A stretch of DNA of 64,000 bases. It comes from Hylemonella sp. GTDB lineage: Bacteria > Pseudomonadota > Gammaproteobacteria > Burkholderiales > Burkholderiaceae_C. The stretch covers positions 682,001-746,000 of the forward strand of contig NZ_JAPZSV010000003.1 of NCBI RefSeq assembly GCF_027532185.1. Direction: 5' to 3'. The notes below the pieces were generated by a model. That model was not told the origin of the DNA and made no database searches. It saw nothing but the letters and a program-made list of their open reading frames with translations. How positions within the stretch are numbered: the stretch's first letter is position 1; each line of letters starts with the position of its first letter. Below, one piece after another: positions 23,133-30,459 of this stretch. Made by a program: the position numbers and the translations under genes.

Positions 23133-24023
23133 ATGACACACCCCCTGTCCTTCCCCCTGGCGGCCATCGTCCTGGCCACCCTGAGCGCCTGCAGCACGCT
23201 GCCGCCCGACCAGACCCCGCTGGCCCTGGCCCGCAGCGAGCACCAGGCCGCCCGCGACAACCCGCAAACCGCCTCGCTCGCTCCCAGCGAGCTGCAGCAG
23301 GCCGACGCCGCCATGCAACGCGCCAACCAGGCCGAGGCGGCCCGCGAGCCCGAGGCCACCATCACCCACCTGGCCTATCTGGCGCGTCAGCGGGCCACCA
23401 TTGCGCAGGAAGTCGGCCGGCAGAAGGCCGCGGAGCAGCGCGTGAGCGACGCCAACGCCGTGCGCGACCGCATGCAGCTGGAGGCCCGCACCCACGAAGC
23501 GGACACCGCCCGGCAACAGACCCTGGCGGCCCAGGAGCAGACCCGCAGTGCGCAGGACCAGACACGCATGGCGGAAGATCAGACCCGGGCCGCCGAGCAG
23601 CGCAACCGCGAGCTGCAGGACCAGATCAAGGAACTCAATGCCCGGGCCACCCCGCGCGGCTGGGTCATCACGCTGGGTGACGTGCTGTTCGGCAGCGGCC
23701 AGGCCAGCCTCAAGAGCGGCAACCTGCGCAGCGTCGACAAGCTCGCGGAGTTCCTCCAGCGCAACCCGCAACGCCACGTGCTGATCGAGGGCTACACCGA
23801 CAGCACGGGCAGCGACAGCGGCAACCTCGATCTCTCGGCGCGACGCAGCGAGGCTGTGCGCACGGCCCTGGTCGATCGGGGCGTGAACCCCCAGCGCATC
23901 GCGACCCGGGGCTATGGCGAGTCCCATCCGGTCGCGGACAACGGTTCAGCCGGCGGACGGCAGCTGAACCGACGGGTCGAGATCATCGTCTCCAACGACA
24001 GCGGTCCCATTCCCGCACGCTGA
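23133..24023 (+). CDS. DUF4398-OmpA domain lipoprotein
   Basis: 296 aa. The lipobox LATLSAC-ST puts the Cys near residue 20. A DUF4398-like helical region (about 30-115; PSELQQADAAMQRANQAEA) is followed by a long Gln/Thr/Arg-rich coiled coil with repeated QTR units (about 120-165). The OmpA_C domain (175-290) has GDVLFGSGQASLKSGNLRSV and the peptidoglycan-binding HVLIEGYTDSTGSDSGNLDL. It is predicted to connect the outer membrane to the cell wall. It lies 20 nt after the DUF4398 lipoprotein, in one operon. Confidence 0.93.
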   Translation: MTHPLSFPLAAIVLATLSACSTLPPDQTPLALARSEHQAARDNPQTASLAPSELQQADAAMQRANQAEAAREPEATITHLAYLARQRATIAQEVGRQKAAEQRVSDANAVRDRMQLEARTHEADTARQQTLAAQEQTRSAQDQTRMAEDQTRAAEQRNRELQDQIKELNARATPRGWVITLGDVLFGSGQASLKSGNLRSVDKLAEFLQRNPQRHVLIEGYTDSTGSDSGNLDLSARRSEAVRTALVDRGVNPQRIATRGYGESHPVADNGSAGGRQLNRRVEIIVSNDSGPIPAR

Positions 24024-24065
24024 GTCCGGGCGCACGCGGCGGGGCGCATGCCCCCGCCGCGGCGC

Positions 24066-24845
24066 CTATGCCTTCATCGCGGTGTGCAGCAGGCGATCGT
24101 ATTCACGCCGGACCACGAGGTAGCACTCGCAGACGCGCCGCTCCAGGCCGGCGCGATCCAGCACCTCGATATGCCCCCGGGCATAGCGGATCAGGCCGGC
24201 ATTCTGCAGCTGGTGCGCGTGCTCGGTGACGCCTTCGCGTCGCACGCCCAGCAGCCCCGAGATCTGGGCATGGGTCATCTGCAGCGGCTGCCCCGGCATG
24301 CGGTCAAGCCGCATCAGCAGACAGCGGCAGAGTTGCTGGTCGACACCGTGGTGGCGGTTGCAGACCACCGTCTGCGACATCTGGGTGATCAGGGCCTGCG
24401 CATAGCGCAGCAGCACCCGCCGTCCCGTCTGGGAGCGACTGAACAGCTCCTGGAACGCGCGGGACCTCAGGCGCAGACCCTGCCCCGGGTTCTGGACCAC
24501 CGCCTGGTGGGTAGCGCTCTCGCCGCCCATGCAGAGCGACAGGCCGACCATGCCCTCGGGCCCGATGACGGCGCTTTCCACCGAGCCGCCCTCCAGCGTC
24601 ACATGCAGCAGAGACACGATGGCCGTGGTGGGGAAGTAGACGTGGGGTTGGATGCGACCGGGTTCGCGCAGGACCTGGCCCCGGGCCAGGTTCACCGGCT
24701 CCAGCTGCGACAGCCAGGGATGGCAGGTCTCCCGCGGCAAGGCCTCCAGGAGGTGATTGCCTGCCTGGGGTGCTTCGGGCCAGGCCCTGTCGCAAAGCGC
24801 CTCACGGGAACTGCATGTCCCGATCCTCGGATTCAACGTGTCCAT
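24066..24845 (-). CDS. Crp/Fnr-family regulator, paralog 3
   Basis: 259 aa. It has an N-terminal extension of about 25 residues relative to paralog 2. The cNMP-like domain includes REPGRIQPHVYFPTTAIVSL and AVIGPEGMVGLSLCMGGESA, again without the cAMP cassette. The HTH is ISGLLGVRREGVTEHAHQLQ, nearly the same recognition helix as paralog 2. The end reads RVCECYLVVRREYDRLL. It is convergent with the OmpA gene. A palindrome lies 141 bp upstream of the start. Confidence 0.9.
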   Translation of the reverse strand: MDTLNPRIGTCSSREALCDRAWPEAPQAGNHLLEALPRETCHPWLSQLEPVNLARGQVLREPGRIQPHVYFPTTAIVSLLHVTLEGGSVESAVIGPEGMVGLSLCMGGESATHQAVVQNPGQGLRLRSRAFQELFSRSQTGRRVLLRYAQALITQMSQTVVCNRHHGVDQQLCRCLLMRLDRMPGQPLQMTHAQISGLLGVRREGVTEHAHQLQNAGLIRYARGHIEVLDRAGLERRVCECYLVVRREYDRLLHTAMKA

Positions 24846-24986
24846 ACGGCTCCCTTGTCCTTACCGCCAGGCTTCGGGCCTCCAACCTGGCTTCGATGCC
24901 TGCTGTCGCGTCCGTCGGGTCCACCCTGGCAATCTGGGCCCGAAGTCTCACCCGACCTCACCATAAGGCATACCGACGGGGGTTCC

Positions 24987-25002
24987 TGTGCGCTGCCGCA
25001 CA
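24987..25002. promoter_or_regulatory. Crp-like palindrome 12 (TGTGCGCTGCCGCACA)
   Basis: Near-perfect palindrome with intact half-sites, 141 bp upstream of Crp paralog 3. Confidence 0.6.
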
Positions 25003-25112
25003 TTAGCCGCTCGCCAGGTGAGCGTCAACCGCGGCCCCCCTCCGTAACGACCTCCTGAGAGCGGGCGCCGAGGCAGTCTTGCAACCCGATCGAGGCCTGC
25101 CATCGGTCTGTC

Positions 25113-25128
25113 TGTGCTGTCGCGCACA
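25113..25128. promoter_or_regulatory. Crp-like palindrome 13 (TGTGCTGTCGCGCACA)
   Basis: Middle site of the divergent gap, 209 bp before the beta-barrel gene. Confidence 0.5.
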
Positions 25129-25200
25129 CACCGCCTGCGTCGGGCGGAAAAACCACAGCAGCGGTCCAAAACGCGCGCATGGGTGCTGCAACAGGCCTTA

Positions 25201-25216
25201 TGTATGCCGGCGCACG
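25201..25216. promoter_or_regulatory. Crp-like palindrome 14 (TGTATGCCGGCGCACG)
   Basis: Weaker site (last base differs), 121 bp upstream of the beta-barrel gene. Confidence 0.45.
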
Positions 25217-25337
25217 GTCAGAGGCGGCGCGCGGTCCTAAGGTGGGGCTTGCAGGACCTCCGGGACGGCCCGTCCCCCTGCAGCAACCGTGGGAACTGAC
25301 ACCCCGGACCACTCGCTGATCCAACCAAGGACTCACC

Positions 25338-25922
25338 ATGACCCCAGCACGCATTCTTCTCTCCAGCCTCACCCTGGCTTCACTCCTGGCCCTGAGCACC
25401 GGCGCCGTGGCGCAAAGCAGCGCCTACCGCGATGGCAACAGCTACCTCGGCCTGAACGTCGGCCGCACCGACTTCAAGGTCGGCAACGGCACCGGCCTGT
25501 ATGGCTCGGACGACAGCAACACGGCCTACGGCATCACCATGGGCAGCTACTTCCGCGACAGCAACCTGGGCATGGAGTTCGGCTACACCGACTTCGGTGA
25601 TGTCTCGCGCGGCGGTGGCAGCACCCAGGCCCACGGCATCCACCTGAACCTGATCGGCCGCGTACCGATCGGCAGCTCCTTCAATCTGCTGGGCAAGGTC
25701 GGTGGCATCTATTCCCGCACCGATGTGTCCTCACGTCCGGGCTCCGGCATCAGCAGCGGCAGCGAGAGCGGGCTGGACTGGACCTATGGCGTGGGGATGG
25801 AGTTCGCCTTCGCACGCCAGTGGTCGGCCGTTGTGCAGTACGACGACTACAACGTGAAGTTCGCCGGCGGCGGCAGCGACCGCATCTCCAATCTGTCGCT
25901 GGGCCTGCGCTACCTGTACTGA
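25338..25922 (+). CDS. Outer-membrane beta-barrel protein (OmpA-like transmembrane domain)
   Basis: 194 aa. The signal peptide (1-25) ends GAVA-QS. The mature part is an eight-stranded small barrel: YLGLNVGRTDFKVGNGTGLY, GITMGSYFRDSNLGMEFGYT, FNLLGKVGGIYSRTDV, WTYGVGMEFAFARQWSAVVQ, ending NLSLGLRYLY with a C-terminal aromatic as expected for BAM recognition. There is no periplasmic OmpA_C domain. It is preceded by Crp-like sites and followed by a hairpin, so it is probably monocistronic. Confidence 0.9.
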   Translation: MTPARILLSSLTLASLLALSTGAVAQSSAYRDGNSYLGLNVGRTDFKVGNGTGLYGSDDSNTAYGITMGSYFRDSNLGMEFGYTDFGDVSRGGGSTQAHGIHLNLIGRVPIGSSFNLLGKVGGIYSRTDVSSRPGSGISSGSESGLDWTYGVGMEFAFARQWSAVVQYDDYNVKFAGGGSDRISNLSLGLRYLY

Positions 25923-25938
25923 TCCGCCCCGACCTGTG

Positions 25939-25962
25939 CCCGGGCCGCTGAAGCGGCCCGGG
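25939..25962 (+). terminator. Hairpin after the beta-barrel gene
   Basis: Perfect 11-bp GC-rich stem CCCGGGCCGCT/AGCGGCCCGGG with a 2-nt loop, no T-run. A probable terminator or 3' stabiliser. Confidence 0.55.
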
Positions 25963-26011
25963 ATTCCTGGCGCAGCCCCTGCTGCGCCGACCCGTCTCCA
26001 GAAAGATCGCC

Positions 26012-26326
26012 ATGTTTGAATCCATCGCCCCCCAGAAAGACCGCTTGATCGGAGATCTCCGGCAGGTCATCAACGACGCCGAGGAGCTGCTGCAGGTCAC
26101 GGCCGACCAGACCGGCGACAGCGTGGCCGATATCCGCCGAAGAATCCAGGACCGCCTGCAATCAGCCCAGGCGGAGCTGAACCAGTTGCAGCAGGCCGCC
26201 CTCGCCCGGGTCAAGGCGGCCGGCGACGCCACCGACGCCTTCGTGCACCAGAATCCCTGGGCCTCGATCGGCGTCGGCGCCGCCCTGGGACTGGTCCTGG
26301 GCCTGGTGATTGCCCGCCGTCACTGA
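26012..26326 (+). CDS. YqjD/ElaB-type DUF883 protein
   Basis: 104 aa. The soluble helical part includes LIGDLRQVINDAEELLQVTA and RRRIQDRLQSAQAELNQLQQ. A C-terminal membrane segment follows FVHQNPWASIGVGAALGLVL; the NPW-SIG-GAA-G pattern is the DUF883 signature. E. coli relatives attach to the inner membrane and bind ribosomes in stationary phase. It is first of a three-gene YqjD-YqjE-YqjK-like run (gaps of 9 and 2 nt). Confidence 0.93.
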   Translation: MFESIAPQKDRLIGDLRQVINDAEELLQVTADQTGDSVADIRRRIQDRLQSAQAELNQLQQAALARVKAAGDATDAFVHQNPWASIGVGAALGLVLGLVIARRH

Positions 26327-26335
26327 ACGCGCGGC

Positions 26336-26722
26336 ATGAGCGACACCCGCAAGGGCCTGGGGCTGTTCGCCTCCGCTCGCCGCCTGCTGGACACGGTGCT
26401 GGCCTCGGTGCAGAACCGGCTCGCCCTGCTCAGCAACGAGATCGAGCAGGAAAAGCTGCGTCTCTTCGATGGCCTCCTCTGGGCCGGACTGGCCCTGCTG
26501 CTGCTGGGCCTGGGGGCGCTGTTGCTGGCCGCCTTCGTCGTGGTGCTGTTCTGGGACAGCTACCGTCTGCAGGCCCTGGGCCTGATGGCTCTGCTGTTCC
26601 TGGGCGCTGGCGGCGGTCTGCTGGCGGCGGCCTACACGCGTCTGCGCAAGCCCGGGGGGCTGTTCCACAGCAGTGTGGAAGAGCTCGGTCGCGACCGTGC
26701 CGCCCTGGGCGCCGGAGAGTAG
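26336..26722 (+). CDS. YqjE-type phage holin family (DUF1469) membrane protein
   Basis: 128 aa. The N-terminal amphipathic helix RRLLDTVLASVQNRLALLSN and EIEQEKLRLFDGLLWAG lead into two transmembrane helices (about residues 42-70 and 80-100). It is the usual partner of DUF883 proteins. Despite the holin family name, no lysis role is implied here. It begins nine nt after yqjD. Confidence 0.9.
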   Translation: MSDTRKGLGLFASARRLLDTVLASVQNRLALLSNEIEQEKLRLFDGLLWAGLALLLLGLGALLLAAFVVVLFWDSYRLQALGLMALLFLGAGGGLLAAAYTRLRKPGGLFHSSVEELGRDRAALGAGE

Positions 26723-26724
26723 GG

Positions 26725-27033
26725 ATGCACAGACGCCACCAACTTGCGCTGGCACTGGGGGAACAGGCGCTGCTGCAGCGCAGCGCAGGCTTGCGCGACG
26801 CGCTGGGGCGGCAGAGCCAGACGCTCAAGGCGCCGCTGGCCCTGCTGGATCAGCTGCGCGTCGTCATCGACTGGCTCGGTCGGCATCCGGTCCTGCCCTT
26901 GCTCATGCTGGCCCTGCTGAAACTGAAACGCCCACAGCGGGCGCTGGACAGCCTGTCGCGTCTGTACGCCCTCTCGCAGCTGCTGCTGCGGGCGTGGCGC
27001 TGGATCGGTCGCCCGTCGCCCCGGCGCCCCTGA
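26725..27033 (+). CDS. YqjK-like protein
   Basis: 102 aa, starting two nt after the YqjE-like stop. It is basic, with an N-terminal coiled part (QQ/R-rich) and a central hydrophobic stretch HPVLPLLMLALLKLKRPQRA. Position and composition match YqjK-like third genes of this trio; primary sequence similarity is weak, so the name rests mainly on context. Confidence 0.7.
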   Translation: MHRRHQLALALGEQALLQRSAGLRDALGRQSQTLKAPLALLDQLRVVIDWLGRHPVLPLLMLALLKLKRPQRALDSLSRLYALSQLLLRAWRWIGRPSPRRP

Positions 27034-27099
27034 GCAGCGCACACGACGCAGGACGGAAGGCCGCGGTGCGGCGCAGACACAGCCCCCGCCGGCACAGCC

Positions 27100-27414
27100 T
27101 CAGGCCGTGAGCTTGAGCCCCACGATGCCCGCAAGGATGAGCCCCACACAGACCAGCCGCGCCACCGTGGCGGGCTCGCCGAAGAGCACGATGCCCAGGA
27201 TCACGGTGCCCAGCGCACCGATGCCGGTCCAGACGGCGTAGGCCGTGCCCACGGGCAGGGTCCGCATGGCCAGCCCGAGCAGGCCCACGCTGAGCACCAT
27301 GGCCGTCACCGTGCCCACACTGGGCCACAGGCGCGTGAAACCTTCGGTGTACTTCAGACCGATCGCCCAGCCGATCTCGAACAGACCGGCCACCACCAGG
27401 ATCATCCAGGCCAT
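27100..27414 (-). CDS. gdx: Guanidinium exporter, small multidrug resistance family
   Basis: 104 aa, four transmembrane helices. The start [20 protein letters not shown] carries the SMR essential Glu13 and the Gdx/SugE-type context ([13 protein letters not shown]). It continues [20 protein letters not shown] and [20 protein letters not shown]. Proteins of this subclass exchange guanidinium for protons as antiparallel dimers in the inner membrane. ATG 27414 is chosen because it follows a GGGAGAGA ribosome site just downstream of a guanidine-II riboswitch, which independently supports guanidinium as substrate. Also called sugE. Confidence 0.96.
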   Translation of the reverse strand: MAWMILVVAGLFEIGWAIGLKYTEGFTRLWPSVGTVTAMVLSVGLLGLAMRTLPVGTAYAVWTGIGALGTVILGIVLFGEPATVARLVCVGLILAGIVGLKLTA

Positions 27415-27434
27415 GACATTTCTCTCCCACGTGT

Positions 27435-27480
27435 CCAGGCCGTCCCGGAATGGTTGGATCGCCGGCAAGGTCGTCCCTGC
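27435..27480 (-). promoter_or_regulatory. Guanidine-II (mini-ykkC) riboswitch
   Basis: Read on the minus strand, hairpin 1 is GCAGGG-ACGA-CCTTGC (27480-27465), a 6-bp stem with an ACGA tetraloop. Hairpin 2 is CCGGG-ACGG-CCTGG (27448-27435), a 5-bp stem with an ACGG tetraloop, after a 16-nt linker. Two stems with ACGR loops just before a ribosome site define the guanidine-II class. The ribosome site GGGAGAGA follows and the gdx ATG is 20 nt beyond hairpin 2. Guanidine binding normally turns translation on. Confidence 0.9.
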
Positions 27481-27607
27481 GGCGGGCCTCTGACATTTGA
27501 AGCAAAGAGCCGACGCCAGTGTAGGTCGTCGGAGCCAAGGTCGCAGGACAGCGCGTCAGTCCCCCCGCGTCTTCTGGGTGGTAGGCACGCCACAGGGCGT
27601 GCAGCGC

Positions 27608-28243
27608 TCAGACCCCGGCCAGCGCGCGCAGGCCGCCCGGGTCCGTCACCTGCAGCAGGCGCCCCGTGCCGCTGATCAGGCTGCGCTCACGCAACTGGCG
27701 CAGAACGCGCGACAGGGTCTCGGGCGCAATGCCAAGTTGCGCCGCAATCAGGCGCTTGCGCTGCTCCAGCGGTACGGCCAGCGTGCCCTTCTCGCCGGCC
27801 GGCCGGGCGTGACGCAGCAGCCACTCGGCGCAGCGCGCCTCGGCGTCCTTGGCCAGGCGGCTCACGGCCAGCTCGGTCTGGCGCCGGTGCGCCAGCGCCA
27901 CATCGTGCAGCACCGTGCGCGCGGCCGGCGTCAGCGCGGCGAGCGACTGGCGAAAGCGTGCCAGCGGAATGCGGCGCAGCACCACCTCGGTCTCGGCCAC
28001 GGCGTCGACCACGCCGGGTAGCCCCAGCACGGCCGAGGTGGCCTCCAGCCAGAACGGCCCCTGGATCTCGCCAAGCTGGTGCACCAGCACCTCGCCGTCG
28101 AGCAGGCCCAGTGCCACCCGACCCGAAGCCAGGTGCAGCACGGCCGTGGGGGTGCTCCCGCGCTTGAGCAGCACGGTGCCGGCCGCGACGTGGCGGCGTT
28201 CGGCCTGGATGTCCATGAATTCCGGGGGCAACATGGGCGCCAC
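27608..28243 (-). CDS. Crp/Fnr-family regulator (fourth, divergent type)
   Basis: 211 aa from GTG 28243, or 208 from ATG 28234; no strong ribosome site for either. The cNMP-like fold starts FMDIQAERRHVAAGTVLLKR. The winged helix has LIAAQLGIAPETLSRVLRQL near residues 170-190, with the E-T-L-S-R recognition helix of FNR/Dnr-type proteins. It is quite unlike paralogs 1-3 and lacks their CxCY tail. No N-terminal cysteine cluster is present. It is the gene upstream of the riboswitch-gdx unit on the same strand, but the 193-nt gap argues for a separate promoter. Confidence 0.9.
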   Translation of the reverse strand: MAPMLPPEFMDIQAERRHVAAGTVLLKRGSTPTAVLHLASGRVALGLLDGEVLVHQLGEIQGPFWLEATSAVLGLPGVVDAVAETEVVLRRIPLARFRQSLAALTPAARTVLHDVALAHRRQTELAVSRLAKDAEARCAEWLLRHARPAGEKGTLAVPLEQRKRLIAAQLGIAPETLSRVLRQLRERSLISGTGRLLQVTDPGGLRALAGV

Positions 28244-28312
28244 TTTGCCGCCGGGGCGCGGCGGCGGTCTTGAGCCACATCAAAGACCGCGCAGGTCGGT
28301 GCAACCCGCAGC

Positions 28313-29629
28313 TCAAAGCACGAGCAGGGCCCGGAAATCGTTCACATTGGTGTGGGTGGGCCCGGTCACGACGAGGTCGCCCAGGGGCTGGAAATAGCCA
28401 TAGGCGTCGTTGTGATCCAGGTGGCGCTCGACCTTGAGGCCCAGCGCCTGCGCGCGCGCCAGCGTGCCGGGTTCAACCCAGGCGCCGGCGTTCTCCTCCA
28501 TGCCATCGATGCCATCGGTGTCGGCCGCCAGGCCCCAGACCCCGGGCTGGCCCTGCAGGCCCAGCGCCAGGCCCAGGCAGAACTCGCCGGCACGCCCGCC
28601 CTTGCCGCGCGGCGCATCGGCCGAGTGCGGGCGCACCGTGACCGTGGTCTCGCCGCCGCTGAGGATGACACAGGGCCTGGCAAACGGCTGGCCCTGCCGG
28701 GCCACAGCCCGCGCGAGCGCCGCGTGGACCTTGCCGACCTCACGCGATTCACCTTCCATCTCGTCGCTCAGGATGTAGGCGTTGAGGCCCGCCGCGCGCG
28801 CGGCCTCGGCCGCCGCTTCCAGCGATTGCTGGGGCGTGGCCATCATGTGCACGGTCTGACCCGCGAACACCGGGCTGCCGGGCTTGGGCGTTTCCAGCTC
28901 GCCGCGCTCCAGCGCTGCGAGCACCGGTGCCGGAAGCTCGATGCGGTAGCGCCGCAGGATGGCCAGGGCGTCGGCGCAGCTCGTGGCGTCAGGCACGGTT
29001 GGGCCACTGGCGATGACCGAAGGGTCGTCACCCGGCACGTCGCTGATGGTCAGCGTGACCACCCGGGCCGGCGCGCAGGCCGCGGCCAGACGCCCGCCCT
29101 TGATACGCGAGAGGTGCTTGCGCACGCAGTTCATCTCGCCGATGTTGGCGCCGCTGTTGAGCAGCTCCTTGTTGATGCGTTGCTTGTCGGCCAGCGTCAG
29201 CCCCTCGGCCGGCAGCGTGAGCAGCGCCGAGCCGCCGCCCGAGATCAGGCAGAGCACCAGGTCGTCCTCGGTGAGCCCCTGCACCAGCTGCAGGATGCGC
29301 TGCGAGGCGGCCAGCCCCGCTGCATCGGGCACCGGGTGCGAGGCCTCGACCACCTCGATGCGCTGCGGCAGACCCGCGGGGCGCGGGGGCGTGTGGTGAT
29401 AGCGCGTGATGACCAGACCCGACAGCGGCTTGTCGGCCGGCCAGAGCGACTCGACGGCCTGGGCCATGGCACCACCGGCCTTGCCCGCACCGATGACGAT
29501 GGTGCGGCCCTTGGGTGGCGCGGGAAGATGGGGCGCGGTGTTGTGCAGCGGCAGGGCGCGGCGCACCGCGGCCTGGTAGAGGTGCATAAGGAAGGCGCGC
29601 GGCTCGGTGCGGGGATCGGGGGTGCTCAT
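28313..29629 (-). CDS. ttuD: Glycerate 2-kinase / hydroxypyruvate reductase (MOFRL family, TtuD)
   Basis: 438 aa, normal for the family. The N-terminal DUF4147 domain has TIVIGAGKAGGAMAQAVESL, LCLISGGGSALLTLPAEGLT and ELLNSGANIGEMNCVRKHLS. The C-terminal MOFRL domain has GGETTVTV and GLAADTDGIDGMEENAGAWV. Enzymes of this type phosphorylate D-glycerate to 2-phosphoglycerate (older annotation: hydroxypyruvate reductase). This would complete the route glyoxylate, tartronate semialdehyde, glycerate, 2-phosphoglycerate started by gcl-hyi-glxR encoded 2 kb away on the other strand. Confidence 0.93.
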   Translation of the reverse strand: MSTPDPRTEPRAFLMHLYQAAVRRALPLHNTAPHLPAPPKGRTIVIGAGKAGGAMAQAVESLWPADKPLSGLVITRYHHTPPRPAGLPQRIEVVEASHPVPDAAGLAASQRILQLVQGLTEDDLVLCLISGGGSALLTLPAEGLTLADKQRINKELLNSGANIGEMNCVRKHLSRIKGGRLAAACAPARVVTLTISDVPGDDPSVIASGPTVPDATSCADALAILRRYRIELPAPVLAALERGELETPKPGSPVFAGQTVHMMATPQQSLEAAAEAARAAGLNAYILSDEMEGESREVGKVHAALARAVARQGQPFARPCVILSGGETTVTVRPHSADAPRGKGGRAGEFCLGLALGLQGQPGVWGLAADTDGIDGMEENAGAWVEPGTLARAQALGLKVERHLDHNDAYGYFQPLGDLVVTGPTHTNVNDFRALLVL

Positions 29630-29870
29630 TGTTCTGTGTCACTCGGTTCTGTCGTCTCCGGCTTGCATTGTGACCTCGTAACCCGGCCGTAACCCACCAT
29701 ACCCTCCTGCCCGAGCCGGTGCCGGGTGTTGCGCCATGCGCACACCCCCCGGACCCAGGGCCGCGAAATGCACGCAGCGGATGCACATGGACCGGGCGAA
29801 AACCGCCAGTTGTGGCACAGTAAGCAAATGTTTCCGGGCTGCGCGTCAGCCCCGTGTTGTTCTGTCTGCC

Positions 29871-30455
29871 ATGAAATCGATCCTGTCCCCACGCACCCTG
29901 CTGCCGCTGTCCCTGGTCCTGCTGCTCGGCCTGCTGGCCGGTTGCGCCAGTTCCCCGCCGCCGGCTGCCAGCGTACCGGCGCCCGCGCCCGTGGCCATGA
30001 CCCCGCAGCCCAAGCCCGAGCCTCCCATGGGCCCGCCCTCGGGCGCGCTCAGCGCCACGGACTACCGCCTGGATGCGGCCTACCACCTCTACGGCAAGAA
30101 CAACGGACGCATCTACCAGGGCGTGATGCCGCACTTCCTCTACGCCATCGGCGTGCTCGAAGTGCAGGTGGACCCGCGCGGCAATCTGCTGGCGCTGAAC
30201 TGGATGCGCGCCCCCGAGCACGCCCCCGAGGTGATCGCCGAGATCGAGCGCACCGTGCGCCAGGCCGCGCCTTTCCCGGCGCCGGTCCAGCTCGGCAGCG
30301 CCAGCTACATCGAGACCTGGCTCTGGGACATCAGCGGCAACTTCCAGCTGCACACGCTGAGCGAAGGCCAAGGCCCCAAGGGCCAGCCGCGCCGCGCCAT
30401 GCCGGCCCCACGCGGCATCCGCCTGGTATCGGCGCCCGGCACCACCACCCGCTGA
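29871..30455 (+). CDS. Lipoprotein with TonB-C-like domain
   Basis: 194 aa from ATG 29871. The signal/lipobox is LLGLLAGC-AS (Cys about residue 25). A Pro/Ala-rich linker (28-60) precedes a globular part: DAAYHLYGKNNGRIYQGVMP, VLEVQVDPRGNLLALNWMRA, EVIAEIERTVRQAAPFPAPV, which resembles the beta-beta-alpha-beta core of TonB C-terminal domains. No TonB transmembrane anchor or ExbBD neighbours are present, so this is a TonB-like lipoprotein rather than TonB. The 241-bp gap upstream contains no recognised element. Confidence 0.75.
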   Translation: MKSILSPRTLLPLSLVLLLGLLAGCASSPPPAASVPAPAPVAMTPQPKPEPPMGPPSGALSATDYRLDAAYHLYGKNNGRIYQGVMPHFLYAIGVLEVQVDPRGNLLALNWMRAPEHAPEVIAEIERTVRQAAPFPAPVQLGSASYIETWLWDISGNFQLHTLSEGQGPKGQPRRAMPAPRGIRLVSAPGTTTR

Positions 30456-30459
30456 ATCT

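Larger units (their letters stand above)
24846..25337. other. 492-bp non-coding divergent regulatory region
   Basis: Lies between Crp paralog 3 (minus) and the beta-barrel gene (plus). I find no credible coding frame. It holds three Crp-like palindromes (24987, 25113, 25201). The remainder has no structure I can name; room exists for a small RNA but nothing proves one. Confidence 0.6.

Noticed and set aside
28844-29692. Long minus/plus alternative frames across ttuD
   Set aside because: Arg/Ala-rich shadows of the conserved glycerate kinase gene.
29727-29744. TGT-N12-ACA sequence resembling a Crp-like site upstream of the TonB-like lipoprotein
   Set aside because: The half-site spacing is two bases longer than in the 14 accepted sites, so it does not fit the same dimer.
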